This document shows, one piece after another, positions 14,646-24,600 of a DNA stretch of 36,033 bases. How positions within the stretch are numbered: the stretch's first letter is position 1; each line of letters starts with the position of its first letter. Source of the stretch: Oscillospiraceae bacterium (GTDB taxonomy: Bacteria > Bacillota > Clostridia > Oscillospirales > Acutalibacteraceae). Location: assembly GCA_015065865.1 (NCBI GenBank), contig SVPM01000016.1, positions 1 through 36,033 of the forward strand, given 5' to 3'. The notes under the pieces were generated by a model. It was not told the origin of the DNA, made no database searches, and was given only the letters and a program-made list of their open reading frames with translations. Both the position numbers and the translations under genes were made by a program.

Positions 14646-17057
14646 TTATTGCGGTTTTACCACCAAGTTGACCAGTTTTCCGGGAACGTACAGTTCCTTC
14701 ACAAACTGCATACCCTCAATGAACGGCAACGTCTTTTCGTCCGCTTTCGCTGCCGCGATCGCATCGGCCGCCGTGACGTCCGCCGCCACGGTAAGACGAC
14801 TACGCAGTTTGCCGTTGACCTGCACCGCGATCTCAATGGTGCTTTCGGCACACTTGGCTTCATCGTATGCGGGCCACGGTGCGGTCGCGAGCATACCCTC
14901 AAAACCGGCCGCTTCCCACATTTCTTCGGTGATGTGCGGTGCAAACGGATTCAGCATCGACAGCAACAATTGCCATTCGCCGCGTGTGACCGAACCTTTT
15001 TCGCCCAACTGATTGAGCAAGGTCATCATCGCCGCGATAGCCGTGTTGAACTTCATCGCTTCGATGTCCTCGGTCACCTTTTTCAGCGTGCGATGGAAGG
15101 GGGCGGTCATATCCTCCGAAAGTTCCTCATCGTCCGTGAGCGCATCCTGCAGCGCCCAGACGCGATCGAGGAAACGCTTGCAGCCTTTCACGCCGTTTTC
15201 CGACCACGGAGTAGCCTTTTCGTAGTCACCCATAAACAAAATGTACACGCGCAGCACGTCCGCGCCATAGGCGTCCACCACTTCCAGCGGGTCCACCACG
15301 TTGCCCTTGGACTTGCTCATCTTATCGCCGTCGGGGCCGAGAATGAGGCCCTGCGCGGTGCGCTTGGCATAGGGTTCGGCGGTGGGAACCGCACCGATAT
15401 CGTGCAGGAAATGATGCCAGAAACGGGAGTAGATCATATGACGGGTCACGTGTTCCATACCGCCGTTGTACCAGTCCACCGGCATCCAGTATTCCAACTC
15501 TTTTTTATCCGCCAACGTTTCGGTGTTCTTCGGGTCGATATACCGCAAGAAGTACCACGACGAACCTGCCCACTGGGGCATGGTGTCGGTCTCGCGGCGT
15601 GCCGCACCGCCGCACTTCGGACAGGTGCAATTCACGAACTCCTCAATTTTGGCAAGCGGACTTTCGCCGTCCGAACCGGGGGCAAAACTATCCGCACGCG
15701 GCAGGCGAAGCGGCAGTTCCTCATACGGCACGGGTACCATACCGCAGGTCGGGCAATGCACGATCGGGATCGGTTCGCCCCAATACCGCTGGCGGTTGAA
15801 CGCCCAGTCTTTCATCTTGTACTGCACGCCCGCTTCGCCGATGCCTTCGGCGGCAAGATGTGCCAGCATCTTTTCGATCGCTTCCTGCTTGGTGGTGCAA
15901 CCGTTGAGGAAACCCGAGTTGATGACGTTACCGTCGCCCGTGTAAGCGGCCTCCTCAATGTTGCCGCCTTCGATAACGGGGATGATGTCGATACCGAATT
16001 TCTTCGCAAAATCGTAGTCACGCTCGTCGTGGGCGGGCACCGCCATAATAGCACCCGTACCGTAACCCATCATAACGTAATCCGAAATGTAGATCGGCAC
16101 GTCCTTACCCGTCACGGGGTTGATGGCCGACAAGCCCTCAATACGCACACCCGTCTTGTCTTTCACAAGCTGTGTACGCTCAAACTCGGTCTTTTTACTG
16201 CACTCGGTGCGGTACGCATCCAGTGCTTCGATGTTTGCAATGCGGTCGCGATACTTTTCGATCAGCGGATGCTCGGGTGCCATAACCATAAACGTCACAC
16301 CGAACAAGGTGTCGGGGCGGGTGGTGTAGATACGCAAGGTCTCCTCCGCACCGTTCAGCGTAAAGTTAACAAACGCGCCCGTGGATTTGCCGATCCAGTT
16401 CTTCTGCTGAAGTTTCACGTTCGGCAGATAGTCTACCTCTTCCAATCCCTCAAGCAGTTTATCGGCATACTGGGTGATACGCAGATACCACACGTCTTTC
16501 GCACGCTGCACCACGTCACTGTGGCAGATATCGCACTTGCCGCCCTGCGAATCCTCGTTGGACAGCACCACTTTACAACTGGGGCAGTAGTTGACCAAAG
16601 TCTTGTCGCGGAACGCCAAACCGTTTTCGAACATCTTCAAAAAGATCCACTGGGTCCATTTGTAATAGTCCTCTTCGGTGGTGTCGATCACACGGGACCA
16701 GTCAAAGGCAAAACCCACCCGCTTCAGCTGTTCGGTGAAGCGTGCAATGTTTTTATCGGTCACTTCGCGGGGATGAATACCCGTTTTGATCGCATAGTTT
16801 TCGGTGGGCAGACCGTAAGCATCAAAGCCAATGGGGAACAACACGTTGTATCCCTGCTTGCGGCGTTTGCGCCCGATCACTTCCAGACCGGAATACGCCT
16901 TGATATGTCCCACGTGCATACCCGCACCCGAGGGATACGGGAACTCCACCAAACCGTAAAACTTCGGTTTGGTGTGGTCGTCGGACGCCTCAAACACGTG
17001 GCTGTCCTCCCAGATCTTTTGCCATTTTGCTTCGGTCAAATTTGCATCATACCGCAT
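14646..17057 (-). CDS. leuS: Leucine--tRNA ligase
   Basis: An 803-residue class Ia aminoacyl-tRNA synthetase that charges tRNA-Leu in the cytoplasm. In order it has the HIGH-type motif HVGH in PSGAGMHVGHIKAY (about residue 45), a zinc-binding cysteine set (CPSC, CDIC), the CP1 editing domain with the TTRPDTLFG threonine-rich region, the catalytic second half, KMSKS in KMSKSKGNVV, the anticodon-binding helices, and a C-terminal domain. The length is normal for bacteria. I place the start at the ATG at 17057, which has GAGGGTGA 5 bases upstream, rather than the in-frame ATG at 17072. The start overlaps the end of rsfS by 11 bp. No T-box is possible here because leuS is distal in a long operon. 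Confidence 0.98.
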   Translation of the reverse strand: MRYDANLTEAKWQKIWEDSHVFEASDDHTKPKFYGLVEFPYPSGAGMHVGHIKAYSGLEVIGRKRRKQGYNVLFPIGFDAYGLPTENYAIKTGIHPREVTDKNIARFTEQLKRVGFAFDWSRVIDTTEEDYYKWTQWIFLKMFENGLAFRDKTLVNYCPSCKVVLSNEDSQGGKCDICHSDVVQRAKDVWYLRITQYADKLLEGLEEVDYLPNVKLQQKNWIGKSTGAFVNFTLNGAEETLRIYTTRPDTLFGVTFMVMAPEHPLIEKYRDRIANIEALDAYRTECSKKTEFERTQLVKDKTGVRIEGLSAINPVTGKDVPIYISDYVMMGYGTGAIMAVPAHDERDYDFAKKFGIDIIPVIEGGNIEEAAYTGDGNVINSGFLNGCTTKQEAIEKMLAHLAAEGIGEAGVQYKMKDWAFNRQRYWGEPIPIVHCPTCGMVPVPYEELPLRLPRADSFAPGSDGESPLAKIEEFVNCTCPKCGGAARRETDTMPQWAGSSWYFLRYIDPKNTETLADKKELEYWMPVDWYNGGMEHVTRHMIYSRFWHHFLHDIGAVPTAEPYAKRTAQGLILGPDGDKMSKSKGNVVDPLEVVDAYGADVLRVYILFMGDYEKATPWSENGVKGCKRFLDRVWALQDALTDDEELSEDMTAPFHRTLKKVTEDIEAMKFNTAIAAMMTLLNQLGEKGSVTRGEWQLLLSMLNPFAPHITEEMWEAAGFEGMLATAPWPAYDEAKCAESTIEIAVQVNGKLRSRLTVAADVTAADAIAAAKADEKTLPFIEGMQFVKELYVPGKLVNLVVKPQ

Positions 17058-17427
17058 TGTCGTCACCCTCATTATCCAAAAATTCAGTTATATCCGCTTC
17101 GCGCCCGTCCTTCCACAAGCGCTCCAGATCGTAAAATGTGCGCGTTTCGTGATGGAACACGTGTGCCACCACGTCGCCGTAATCCAGCACGATCCACCCC
17201 TGCGAGCGATAACCTTCCACCCGCAACGGGACGATCCCCTGTGCTTTCAATTCTTCTTCGGCGTAATCCGCCAGCGCCCGCACCTGCGTGGAACTGCCGC
17301 CCTCGCAGATGACGAACACATCGGCAAGCGAAGTGAGTTCCCCCACTTCGATCACGCGGATGTTCCCCGCCTTATGCTTATCCAGTGCACGCACCAAGGC
17401 GCGCACGGTGGTTTTGGTTTCTGCCAT
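17047..17427 (-). CDS. rsfS: Ribosome silencing factor RsfS
   Basis: A 126-residue protein of the RsfS/YbeB/iojap family, which binds uL14 on the 50S subunit and blocks subunit joining when nutrients are scarce. Family signatures include the ADVFVICEGGSSTQVRA region and WIVLDYGDVVAHVFH with the conserved D-x-x-x-H-x-F. Typical bacterial length. It lies 3 bp after the LCP-family gene and overlaps leuS by 11 bp. The order nadD, yqeK, (LCP), rsfS is the classic Firmicutes neighbourhood. Confidence 0.96.
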   Translation of the reverse strand: MAETKTTVRALVRALDKHKAGNIRVIEVGELTSLADVFVICEGGSSTQVRALADYAEEELKAQGIVPLRVEGYRSQGWIVLDYGDVVAHVFHHETRTFYDLERLWKDGREADITEFLDNEGDDNAV

Positions 17428-17430
17428 AGT

Positions 17431-18636
17431 TTATTCCTCCGTTTTAACGATCAGCGTTTCCTGTTCCAGCACCCACTGCGAAAGCAACGTGGCGGTGAGA
17501 TCGCTTTCCTTGCCGCCGGCAAGTTCCGTAAGGTTCAGATCCCCTTCGGTAATGGGATCACCGTGCGGATTGAACTCGCGGTTAAGCAACGCCAACACGT
17601 CGTTTCGATGCACCGAATAGTAGGTTTCGCCGCCTTCGCTCACCGTTTCACCCGGCAGCACGTAGGCCGCCATTTCCTCGAAAGGTACCGCCGAGAGGGC
17701 ACGCACCAATTCCACGATGGACTTGTAATCGTCGTTGAAACCGACGCGAATGGGGGTACTGCCCACCATCAACGGCTGGAATACATCCGCCGACATTTTG
17801 GTGTCTTCCATCGCAAACAGACGTTGCAAAACGGCGGTACACACCTGTTGGAAACGGGCAAAACGTTCAATATCTTTGGCCGTACCGTTACCCGAAGCGG
17901 CAATGTATTTCAGTGCCGCCGCACCGTCAATGGCGCGCACACCTTTTTCATAGGTGACTTCATCCGTCTTCACACTGAATGCGAGGTCCACCGTCACACC
18001 GCCGATAAGATCCACCAGTTTACGCAACGTATCCTGCTCAAAAATGAAGTAACCATCAATGGGCAGACCGTACTGACGGTTAAACACCTCGACCAAATTC
18101 ACCGTGGAAGACCCTTCTTTGGCGGTGAGTTTGGTACCGCATTCGGTGTGGGTGGATTCTTCGCTCACGGCGGGTTTATACACCCGACAGCGGCACACGT
18201 TGCACCAGAGCAGGTCTTGCGGAGAAGCAAACACTTCGGACAAGCGTTTCACTTTGAAGGTGTCGTCCTCGCCGAGATAGGTATCCTGCGGCATTTGCAG
18301 AATACGCACCGTTTTCTTCTCTTTGTCGAAACAGACGAGCGAGAGCAGGTCGGTTTCGCTTTGGGCATCTTCTTCTCCCATCACGCCGAGCAGATAATAC
18401 CCCACTTTGGTGCTTTGGGCGACGGGCGTGGTTTCATAAATAACGGGGTTCACGTGGGAGGTATCCGGCTCCTCCTCCGACCCGCCGATATACGCATCGT
18501 ACATCGCTCGCCCGATCTTGTAGATCAACAGAGATGCCAGCACAATGAGCACCACCATCAACACGGTCAAAACAATTCGGCCGCGGTTATTCTTTTTCTT
18601 TTTCGGTGTGGGTTTTTTAGCGGGTGTGGTTGCCAT
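17431..18636 (-). CDS. LytR-CpsA-Psr (LCP) family protein with altered motif and cysteine insertion
   Basis: A 401-residue membrane-anchored protein with a basic cytoplasmic N-terminus (KKPTPKKKKNNRGR), one transmembrane helix at about 21-42, and an extracytoplasmic LCP domain from about residue 78. LCP enzymes attach undecaprenyl-linked polymers to peptidoglycan. The fold signatures are present: YYLLGVMG, an acidic SETD, YGLPIDGYFIF, LIGGVTVDL, and RFARFQQV near 258-265. Two oddities stand out. The usual IPRDT motif reads MPQDT, with Q117 in place of the conserved arginine. An inserted stretch at about 141-175 has C145, C148, C150 and C166 in a layout that could bind a metal. It lies between nadD-yqeK (20-bp overlap) and rsfS. 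Catalytic activity is therefore uncertain. Confidence 0.87.
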   Translation of the reverse strand: MATTPAKKPTPKKKKNNRGRIVLTVLMVVLIVLASLLIYKIGRAMYDAYIGGSEEEPDTSHVNPVIYETTPVAQSTKVGYYLLGVMGEEDAQSETDLLSLVCFDKEKKTVRILQMPQDTYLGEDDTFKVKRLSEVFASPQDLLWCNVCRCRVYKPAVSEESTHTECGTKLTAKEGSSTVNLVEVFNRQYGLPIDGYFIFEQDTLRKLVDLIGGVTVDLAFSVKTDEVTYEKGVRAIDGAAALKYIAASGNGTAKDIERFARFQQVCTAVLQRLFAMEDTKMSADVFQPLMVGSTPIRVGFNDDYKSIVELVRALSAVPFEEMAAYVLPGETVSEGGETYYSVHRNDVLALLNREFNPHGDPITEGDLNLTELAGGKESDLTATLLSQWVLEQETLIVKTEE

Positions 18637-19831
18637 CCTCGTTATCCCCTTTCATCGTTACCTCATTAAATGCCGCCACCGTATCGGGGTGGATCGGTTT
18701 TTTCTTTTTCACCAGATCTTTGATCGTATAAGAGAGTGCGTATACCATTGCCTCCTCCGCACTCACGTCCACCAATCGGCGCATCACGTCCACGTCGTCG
18801 TAATCGCGGTCGGCAGAGGTGAAATCCGCCAGATACAACACCTGTTCGAGCAAACTCATTCCCGCACGTGCCGTGGTATGATACCGCACCGCGTTTACGA
18901 TATCGCGGTCGGTGATGCCGAGCACGTGTTCCGCAAAAGCGGCACCGCTCATCGCGTGATACAGTTTTTCCGCACCGCGCTCAACTTCACTCATCAGCAC
19001 GCCGAAATTGTCGAGCACCTGCAACTGGTCGTCGGGCGAGGTATTCTTCATAATATCGTGTAACAGCCCCGCCGTGCGCGCCTTGGTCACGTCTGCACCG
19101 TAGCGTTTTGCCAAACGCACCGCTTCTTCCGCAACCGCCAGCGAATGGGCAAAACGTTTCGGTTTCAAACGGCGTTGCAAGATCGCCGTGATCTGTTCAT
19201 CGGTCGCAGGTGCACCGCTCGCATCGAGGTATAAACGGTTTTCCATAATATACGCCTCCACTGCAGGCGGTAACAAGCCGTCGGCACCGCCGCCGTTTTG
19301 TATACGCTCACGCAGTTCGGTAGAAGACACGTCTACCACGGGCATTTCCGCCACGACACATCGCGCACCGCGCGCTTCAAGTGCCGCCGCTTTTTCCCGC
19401 AGTGCCGCTGCACTCACGTTGCCGCGCGGCACGGCACACAGCACCGCCGCCGCCGCAATATCGTGAAAACGAAACCACGTGTCAATACTTAAAAACATAT
19501 CCGCCCCTACGAACAGATACCACTGTGTTTTCGGGGATTCGGCCGTAAGATACGCCAGCGTATCCGCTGTGAAACTGACGCCGCCCTGCCGCAATTCCCA
19601 ATCCGACACGCGCACACCTGCCATATCGGCCACCGCCAAACGGCACATCTGAAGGCGATGTTCCGCCGAAGCCATGCCGTTTTTCAGTTTGTGCGGCGGT
19701 TGTGCCGTGGGCATCAGCACCACTTCATCCAGTGCCAATTCCTGCATCAGCGCGGCAATGAGTGCCAAATGTCCGCAGTGAATGGGATCAAATGTGCCGC
19801 CGAACAGGCCGCACCGCTTCGTCGTTCCCAT
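18617..19831 (-). CDS. nadD: NadD-YqeK fusion: nicotinate mononucleotide adenylyltransferase and HD hydrolase
   Basis: A single 404-residue reading frame holds two enzymes that are separate adjacent genes in most Firmicutes. Residues 1-205 are NadD, which makes deamido-NAD from nicotinate mononucleotide and ATP, with the GGTFDPIHCGHL nucleotidyl-transferase motif (11-22) and SSTELRERI (169-177). Residues 212-404 are an HD-domain YqeK, a diadenosine tetraphosphate (Ap4A) hydrolase, with H229 in KRFAHS, HD at 258-259, and a further H and D in RYHTTARAG and YLADFTS. The link is a short loop (LDASGAPATDEQ) with no stop or frameshift. The ATG overlaps the yhbY stop (TGATG), and the 3' end overlaps the LCP gene by 20 bp. 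Confidence 0.94.
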   Translation of the reverse strand: MGTTKRCGLFGGTFDPIHCGHLALIAALMQELALDEVVLMPTAQPPHKLKNGMASAEHRLQMCRLAVADMAGVRVSDWELRQGGVSFTADTLAYLTAESPKTQWYLFVGADMFLSIDTWFRFHDIAAAAVLCAVPRGNVSAAALREKAAALEARGARCVVAEMPVVDVSSTELRERIQNGGGADGLLPPAVEAYIMENRLYLDASGAPATDEQITAILQRRLKPKRFAHSLAVAEEAVRLAKRYGADVTKARTAGLLHDIMKNTSPDDQLQVLDNFGVLMSEVERGAEKLYHAMSGAAFAEHVLGITDRDIVNAVRYHTTARAGMSLLEQVLYLADFTSADRDYDDVDVMRRLVDVSAEEAMVYALSYTIKDLVKKKKPIHPDTVAAFNEVTMKGDNEDGNHTR

Positions 19832-20127
19832 CAGGCACGCGGCAGGTCAATGACGGGGTCTTTGGGATTGCGGCGATACAGCACGAACGTGCGGCCGATC
19901 ACGCCGACCATTTCCGCACCCACAGCGGCGGCGATCTCCTCCGCGATCGCACGGGTCGTTGCAGGTGCTGTTTCCAGCACGCGTCCCTTAATGAGTTCGC
20001 GTGCGGTAAGGGCATCGTCTGCCTGCTTGTTCATCGCATCCGAAATGCCGCCTTTTCCCGCGTGCAGGATCGGATCGAGTGTATTGGCCAAACCGCGCAA
20101 GTACGCGCGTTGTTTACTTGTCAACAT
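19831..20127 (-). CDS. yhbY: YhbY family ribosome-associated RNA-binding protein
   Basis: A 98-residue protein with a single CRM domain. It starts LTSKQRAYLRGLANTLDPIL, contains the GKGGIS turn (GxxG loop) and an IGRTFVLYRRN C-terminal strand. YhbY proteins bind pre-50S particles and assist ribosome assembly. The length fits. It overlaps rdgB by 14 bp at its start and nadD by one base at its stop, so it is translationally coupled with both. Confidence 0.94.
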   Translation of the reverse strand: MLTSKQRAYLRGLANTLDPILHAGKGGISDAMNKQADDALTARELIKGRVLETAPATTRAIAEEIAAAVGAEMVGVIGRTFVLYRRNPKDPVIDLPRA

Positions 20128-20701
20128 GGTGTTCCTCCAAATATTTTGCTAAATTTTCCGCAAACGCACGCAAAGCGCGCCCGCGGTGGCTCACCGCATC
20201 CTTTTCGGCAGGTGAGAGTTCGGCAAAGGTCTTGCCGTTTTCGGTCACAAAGATCGGATCGTAACCGAAACCGCCCTCACCGCGCGGCTCGTTGCCGATA
20301 TGTCCGCGACAGACACCTTGTGCCGTTACGGTGTCACCGTTCGGAAACACACAGCACACCGCCGAAACAAAGGCGGCACCGCGCTCGGATCGCGGCACAC
20401 CTTCCAGTTTTTTGAGCACCGTTGCTTTGCGGCTTCCGACAGGAGCGTACCGTGCCGAATACACCCCCGGTTCACCGCCGAGTGCATCCACCGTCAGTCC
20501 CGAATCGTCCGCAATGGCGGGCAAGCCGGTAAAGCGGCACGCTTCGTCCGCCTTAATAAAAGCGTTTTCTGCAAACGTCACGCCGGTCTCATCCGCCTCG
20601 GGCAAAGCAGGGTCAATGTCTGCCGCAATGCCGAGCGGCGCCAGAATACGGCGCAGTTCATCCAGTTTATGGGTATTGTGTGTGGCAATAATGAATTTCA
20701 T
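20114..20701 (-). CDS. rdgB: RdgB/HAM1 family XTP/dITP diphosphatase
   Basis: A 195-residue cytoplasmic enzyme that hydrolyses non-canonical purine nucleotides (dITP, XTP) to monophosphates to keep them out of DNA and RNA. Family motifs are ATHNTHKLDEL (6-16), TFAENAFIKA (about 42-51), ADDSGLTVDALGG with the catalytic/metal acidic residues (about 64-76), GFGYDPIF, and SHRGRAL near the end. Its first 4 bp overlap the ftsY stop (ATGA). Normal length. Confidence 0.96.
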   Translation of the reverse strand: MKFIIATHNTHKLDELRRILAPLGIAADIDPALPEADETGVTFAENAFIKADEACRFTGLPAIADDSGLTVDALGGEPGVYSARYAPVGSRKATVLKKLEGVPRSERGAAFVSAVCCVFPNGDTVTAQGVCRGHIGNEPRGEGGFGYDPIFVTENGKTFAELSPAEKDAVSHRGRALRAFAENLAKYLEEHHVDK

Positions 20702-21609
20702 TCTGTCAAAAACAATCCTTTCGTAAACTCCGTGGGGTCAAACGGCTGCAGATCGTCCACCCCTTCACCGACACCGATAAACTTCACCGGCACATCCAAG
20801 TCCTCACGGATCGCGAGCACCACGCCGCCGCGTGCCGTACCGTCCAATTTGGTCAGCACGATACCGGTAATGCCCGCAGCGTTTTTAAACTCACGCGCTT
20901 GATTCACGGCGTTTTGCCCCGTGGTGGCATCCAACACCAACAGCACCTCTTTATCGGCATCGGGCAACTCGCGGTCGATCACGCGGGCGATCTTGGAAAG
21001 TTCATCCATCAAATTTTTCTTGTTGTGCAAGCGCCCTGCCGTATCGCAAATAACGATATCCGCGCCGCGCGCTTTGGCGGCACCGATGGCATCGAACACC
21101 ACCGCCGCAGGGTCGGACCCTTCCGCATGGTGCACGAAATCCGCACCCGCACGATCCGCCCAGATCTCCAACTGTTCAATTGCCGCCGCACGGAACGTAT
21201 CCGCCGCCGCCAGAACCACCTTCTTACCTTCCGCGCGGTATCGTGCCGCGAGTTTGCCGATGGTGGTGGTCTTGCCCACGCCGTTCACACCGATAACCAG
21301 CACGACCGAGGGGCGGGTGTTCACCTGCATCTCCTGTCCGCCTGCCAACATATCGCCCACGATCTCCGCCAAGAGATCGCGCACGGCGGCAGGGTCGGTG
21401 GTGCCCGTTTCTTTCACACGGGCACGCAAACGCTCGCAAATGTGCGCCGCGGTGTTCGCGCCGACGTCCCCCATAATGAGGATCTCCTCCAACTCCTCAA
21501 ACAGTTCTTCATCAATTTTGGTGAAAGAACGGAACAAGGAATTCAGCGGACTCATTAAGGAATCGCGCGTTTTTTGCAAACCTTGTTTTATCTTTTGGAA
21601 AAAGCCCAT
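20698..21609 (-). CDS. ftsY: Signal recognition particle receptor FtsY
   Basis: A 303-residue SRP-type GTPase that docks ribosome-nascent chain-SRP complexes at the membrane for insertion by SecYEG. It has a short amphipathic N-terminus (MGFFQKIKQGLQKTRDSL), as in Firmicutes that lack the long acidic A domain, then the N domain and the G domain: G1 GVNGVGKTTTIGKLA (about 111-125), the DTFRAAAIEQL box, G3 DTAGR, G4 TKLD, and the closing GVGEGVDDLQPF. It follows smc by 12 bp, the usual smc-ftsY pairing. Confidence 0.97.
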   Translation of the reverse strand: MGFFQKIKQGLQKTRDSLMSPLNSLFRSFTKIDEELFEELEEILIMGDVGANTAAHICERLRARVKETGTTDPAAVRDLLAEIVGDMLAGGQEMQVNTRPSVVLVIGVNGVGKTTTIGKLAARYRAEGKKVVLAAADTFRAAAIEQLEIWADRAGADFVHHAEGSDPAAVVFDAIGAAKARGADIVICDTAGRLHNKKNLMDELSKIARVIDRELPDADKEVLLVLDATTGQNAVNQAREFKNAAGITGIVLTKLDGTARGGVVLAIREDLDVPVKFIGVGEGVDDLQPFDPTEFTKGLFLTE

Positions 21610-21621
21610 TCTCTATTCTCC

Positions 21622-24600
21622 TTACTGTTGTTGCAGGGAAATACCGAGTTTCTGTTCCACTTCGCTGGCACGCAGTTCCAGCAGTTTGGAAACACCCTTT
21701 TCCTGCATCGTCACACCGTACAGCACGTCCGCTTCTTCCATTGAACCGCGGCGGTGGGTAATGACGATAAACTGCGTTTTGTCACACATACGGCGCAGAT
21801 AGGATGCATAACGGTCCACGTTCACATCGTCCAGTGCGGCTTCAATTTCATCCAATACGCAGAACGGTGAGGGAGTCACGTGCAAAATCGCAAACAGCAA
21901 CGCAATGGCCACCAGCGCCTTTTCGCCGCCCGACAGCGAATCCAAATTCAAGATCTTCTTGCCGGGGGGTTGCACGTGCATTTCGATACCCGAATGTAAA
22001 ATGTCGTTCGGATCGGCCAATTCCAGTTTTGCTTGACCGCCGCCGAACAGTTCGGTAAAGGTCTCGCTGAAGTTCTGGTTGATCTGGCGGAAACGTTCCA
22101 CGAAGATATCGCGCATCTGCGAGGTGAGACCGCCGATGAGTTTCAGCAACTCCTCTTTCGAAACTTCCACATCTCGCACCTGTTCGGACATAAAGTTATA
22201 GCGTTCGCTCACCTCGCGATATTCCTCAATAGCCGCCACGTTGACGTTACCGAGTGCGCGGATCTTGGATTTCAACTCACCCAAACGGCGGCCCGCTTTG
22301 GCGGGTTCCTCAATGGGCGGCGCTTCGAGTTCCGCTTCCGCACGGGTGAGTTCATATTCATCGTAGAGTTTACGCACAATGTCTTCCGCTTCGTGAGAGG
22401 CGGTCTCCACCTTTTCTTCCAAACGTGCCACTTCACGGCCGGCCTGTTCGCGCTCGTCGCTCTTTTCACGCACCAGACGGCGGCATTCGGTCTGCCGCTG
22501 TTCACCTTCATCGCGGCGTTGCATCAACGCGGCGATCTCACCCACACCGGCACCCGCTTGTTCGCGCAGGGCGGCGGCACGGTCGGCAAGTTCCCGAATA
22601 CGTTGTTCGGTTTCGGCGTTTTGCTGTTCGATAGCAGCGATCTGTGCCTCCAGATTTTCGCGATATCCGCTGGAATCCGCTTCACGGGCACGCAGGTCGG
22701 CCACCGCCGCCTCATGCGCTTCGATCCCTTTGCGATGGGAAAGAATCGCCAGTTTCACGTCGCCGATACGCGCCGCCAAACTCTCGCGCTCATCCGACAA
22801 CTGCTGACGACCGCCGCTCACTTCATTGATCTGCACTTCCAGTGCCGCCTGCTTTTCGGCAATGGCGGCCGCCGTAGTTTCGGCATCCTCCATCGCAGTG
22901 CGCTGTTCGGCGGCACGGGCGTTCAACCGTTCGATCTCCTGTGCGGCATTTTCGGCCTCACGACGGCTGTTTTCGGCCAACTCGGTCAAACGGCGCAGTT
23001 CACCGTCCAAACGGATGGCATCCTCGCCGGCCACTGCAATTTCGGCGGCCAGTCCGTTCACCTCGGCTTCCACCGCCGCGGTCTCCTGCAACGCCGCGCT
23101 TGCCTTTTGACGTGCCTCTTCAGCGGCGGCTTTTTGCTTTTCTGCCTTTTTCTTCAACTGTTCGATCTCGGCACGGCGGGAAAGCAACCCCGCGCTACGT
23201 ACCGACGAACCGCCGGTCATGGAACCGCCGGCATTGATAACCTGACCGTCCAACGTTACCAAGCGGAACCGATATTTATACTTGCGGGCGATCTCCACCG
23301 CGCGGTCGAGATCTTCCACCACCGCGATACGCCCAAGCAAACTGCGGGCGATCTCCTCATACTGCTTATCGCACGTCACCAGTTCGCTTGCAAGCCCGAC
23401 AAAACCTTCTTCCTCTTCCAACCCCTTTTCGGTCAGAAGCGTGCCTTTCATAGAGGCGATCGGCAGGAAGGTCACACGGCCCGCACGGTTATCTTTCAAA
23501 TAAGCGATTGCGCGTTTGGCATCCTCCTCGCGGTCACAAATGACGTGCTGGGTGGCACCGCCGAGTGCGGTTTCCACCGCCAACGCATATTCGCGTTTGG
23601 CGTGCACCAAACTGGAAACGGGGCCGTGTAAGCCGCGCAACATCCCGCGGCCCGCCTGCTTGACCACCGTTTTCACGCTTTCGGAAAAGCCTTCCAGATT
23701 GCGTTCCATCTCTTCCAGCAGAGTCACACGGCGCACCGCCGCTTCGGCATCCAGAGTTAGGCGGTCGGCCTCTTCTTTGAGTGCCTGCGACTTTTCCTGC
23801 CGTGCCTGCAGACGCATGGTATAGCCCTTTTGTGAATTACGCAGCGAGGTGAGCGTTTCCTCCACCGCCGCGCGGTCCTTTTCACACGCTTTACGTTCGG
23901 CTTCCGCTTCCTTTGCCTGCTCACTGCGGAGTGTAACACCCGCCGTCAGTTGCGAAAGACGCATGGTAATTTCCGAAAGTGCGGTCTCGCCCGACACCCG
24001 CTTCACGCGAATGTCCGACAACTGCAACGCCAACGCCGCCGCTTCGGCAGAGAGGGTATCCATCTGCCCCGTGACCTCTTCACTGCTGCGAGAGAGCGCT
24101 TCCATTTGTTCCGAGAGCGACAGACTTTGGGCCTGTGCCGCCTCGATCTTCGCCTGTTCTTCGGCAATGCCTGCCGTATGGCGGGCGACTTCTTCATCAA
24201 TTTGCGTGCGCCCTTCTTCGGATTTGCGAATATCTTCCTGCACCCGCTCGATGGTCTCGCCACGGTGGAAGATGTCGTTTTGAAGCACCGCACTTTCGCT
24301 TTCGGCGCGCAACGCTTCTTCCTCCAACGCGGCGGCGGCACGACGGATCTCATCCATCTGCACCGTCAGCGCCTGTGCTTCGCGGGTGATCTCCTCGGCC
24401 TGCTCTTCCAAACGGTCGATATCCGCACCAGCGGCATCGTACTGCGTGCGCGCCAGTTCCAGTTTGGATTGCAACGAGCGAAGCACGTCGCGCGAACGAT
24501 CGATCTGATACAGCCACAGACCGATCTCCAGCCCTTTCTTCTCCTCCGACAGTTCCAAAAACGCCTTGGCTTTTTCGGACTGTTCCGCAAGCGGACCGAC

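Noticed and set aside
14633-14657. Terminator directly after leuS
   Set aside because: A 7-bp stem overlaps the stop codon and lacks a following T-run on the minus strand; too weak to call.
14601-17312. A 903-codon open frame on the plus strand
   Set aside because: It is antisense to leuS and rsfS, which are fully explained by family motifs. The translation is rich in His, Arg, Phe and Gln, as expected from the reverse of GC-biased codons.
16969-18669. A 566-codon plus-strand frame
   Set aside because: Antisense to leuS, rsfS and the LCP gene, with no family resemblance.
22033-23631. A 532-codon plus-strand frame
   Set aside because: Antisense to smc, with shadow composition.
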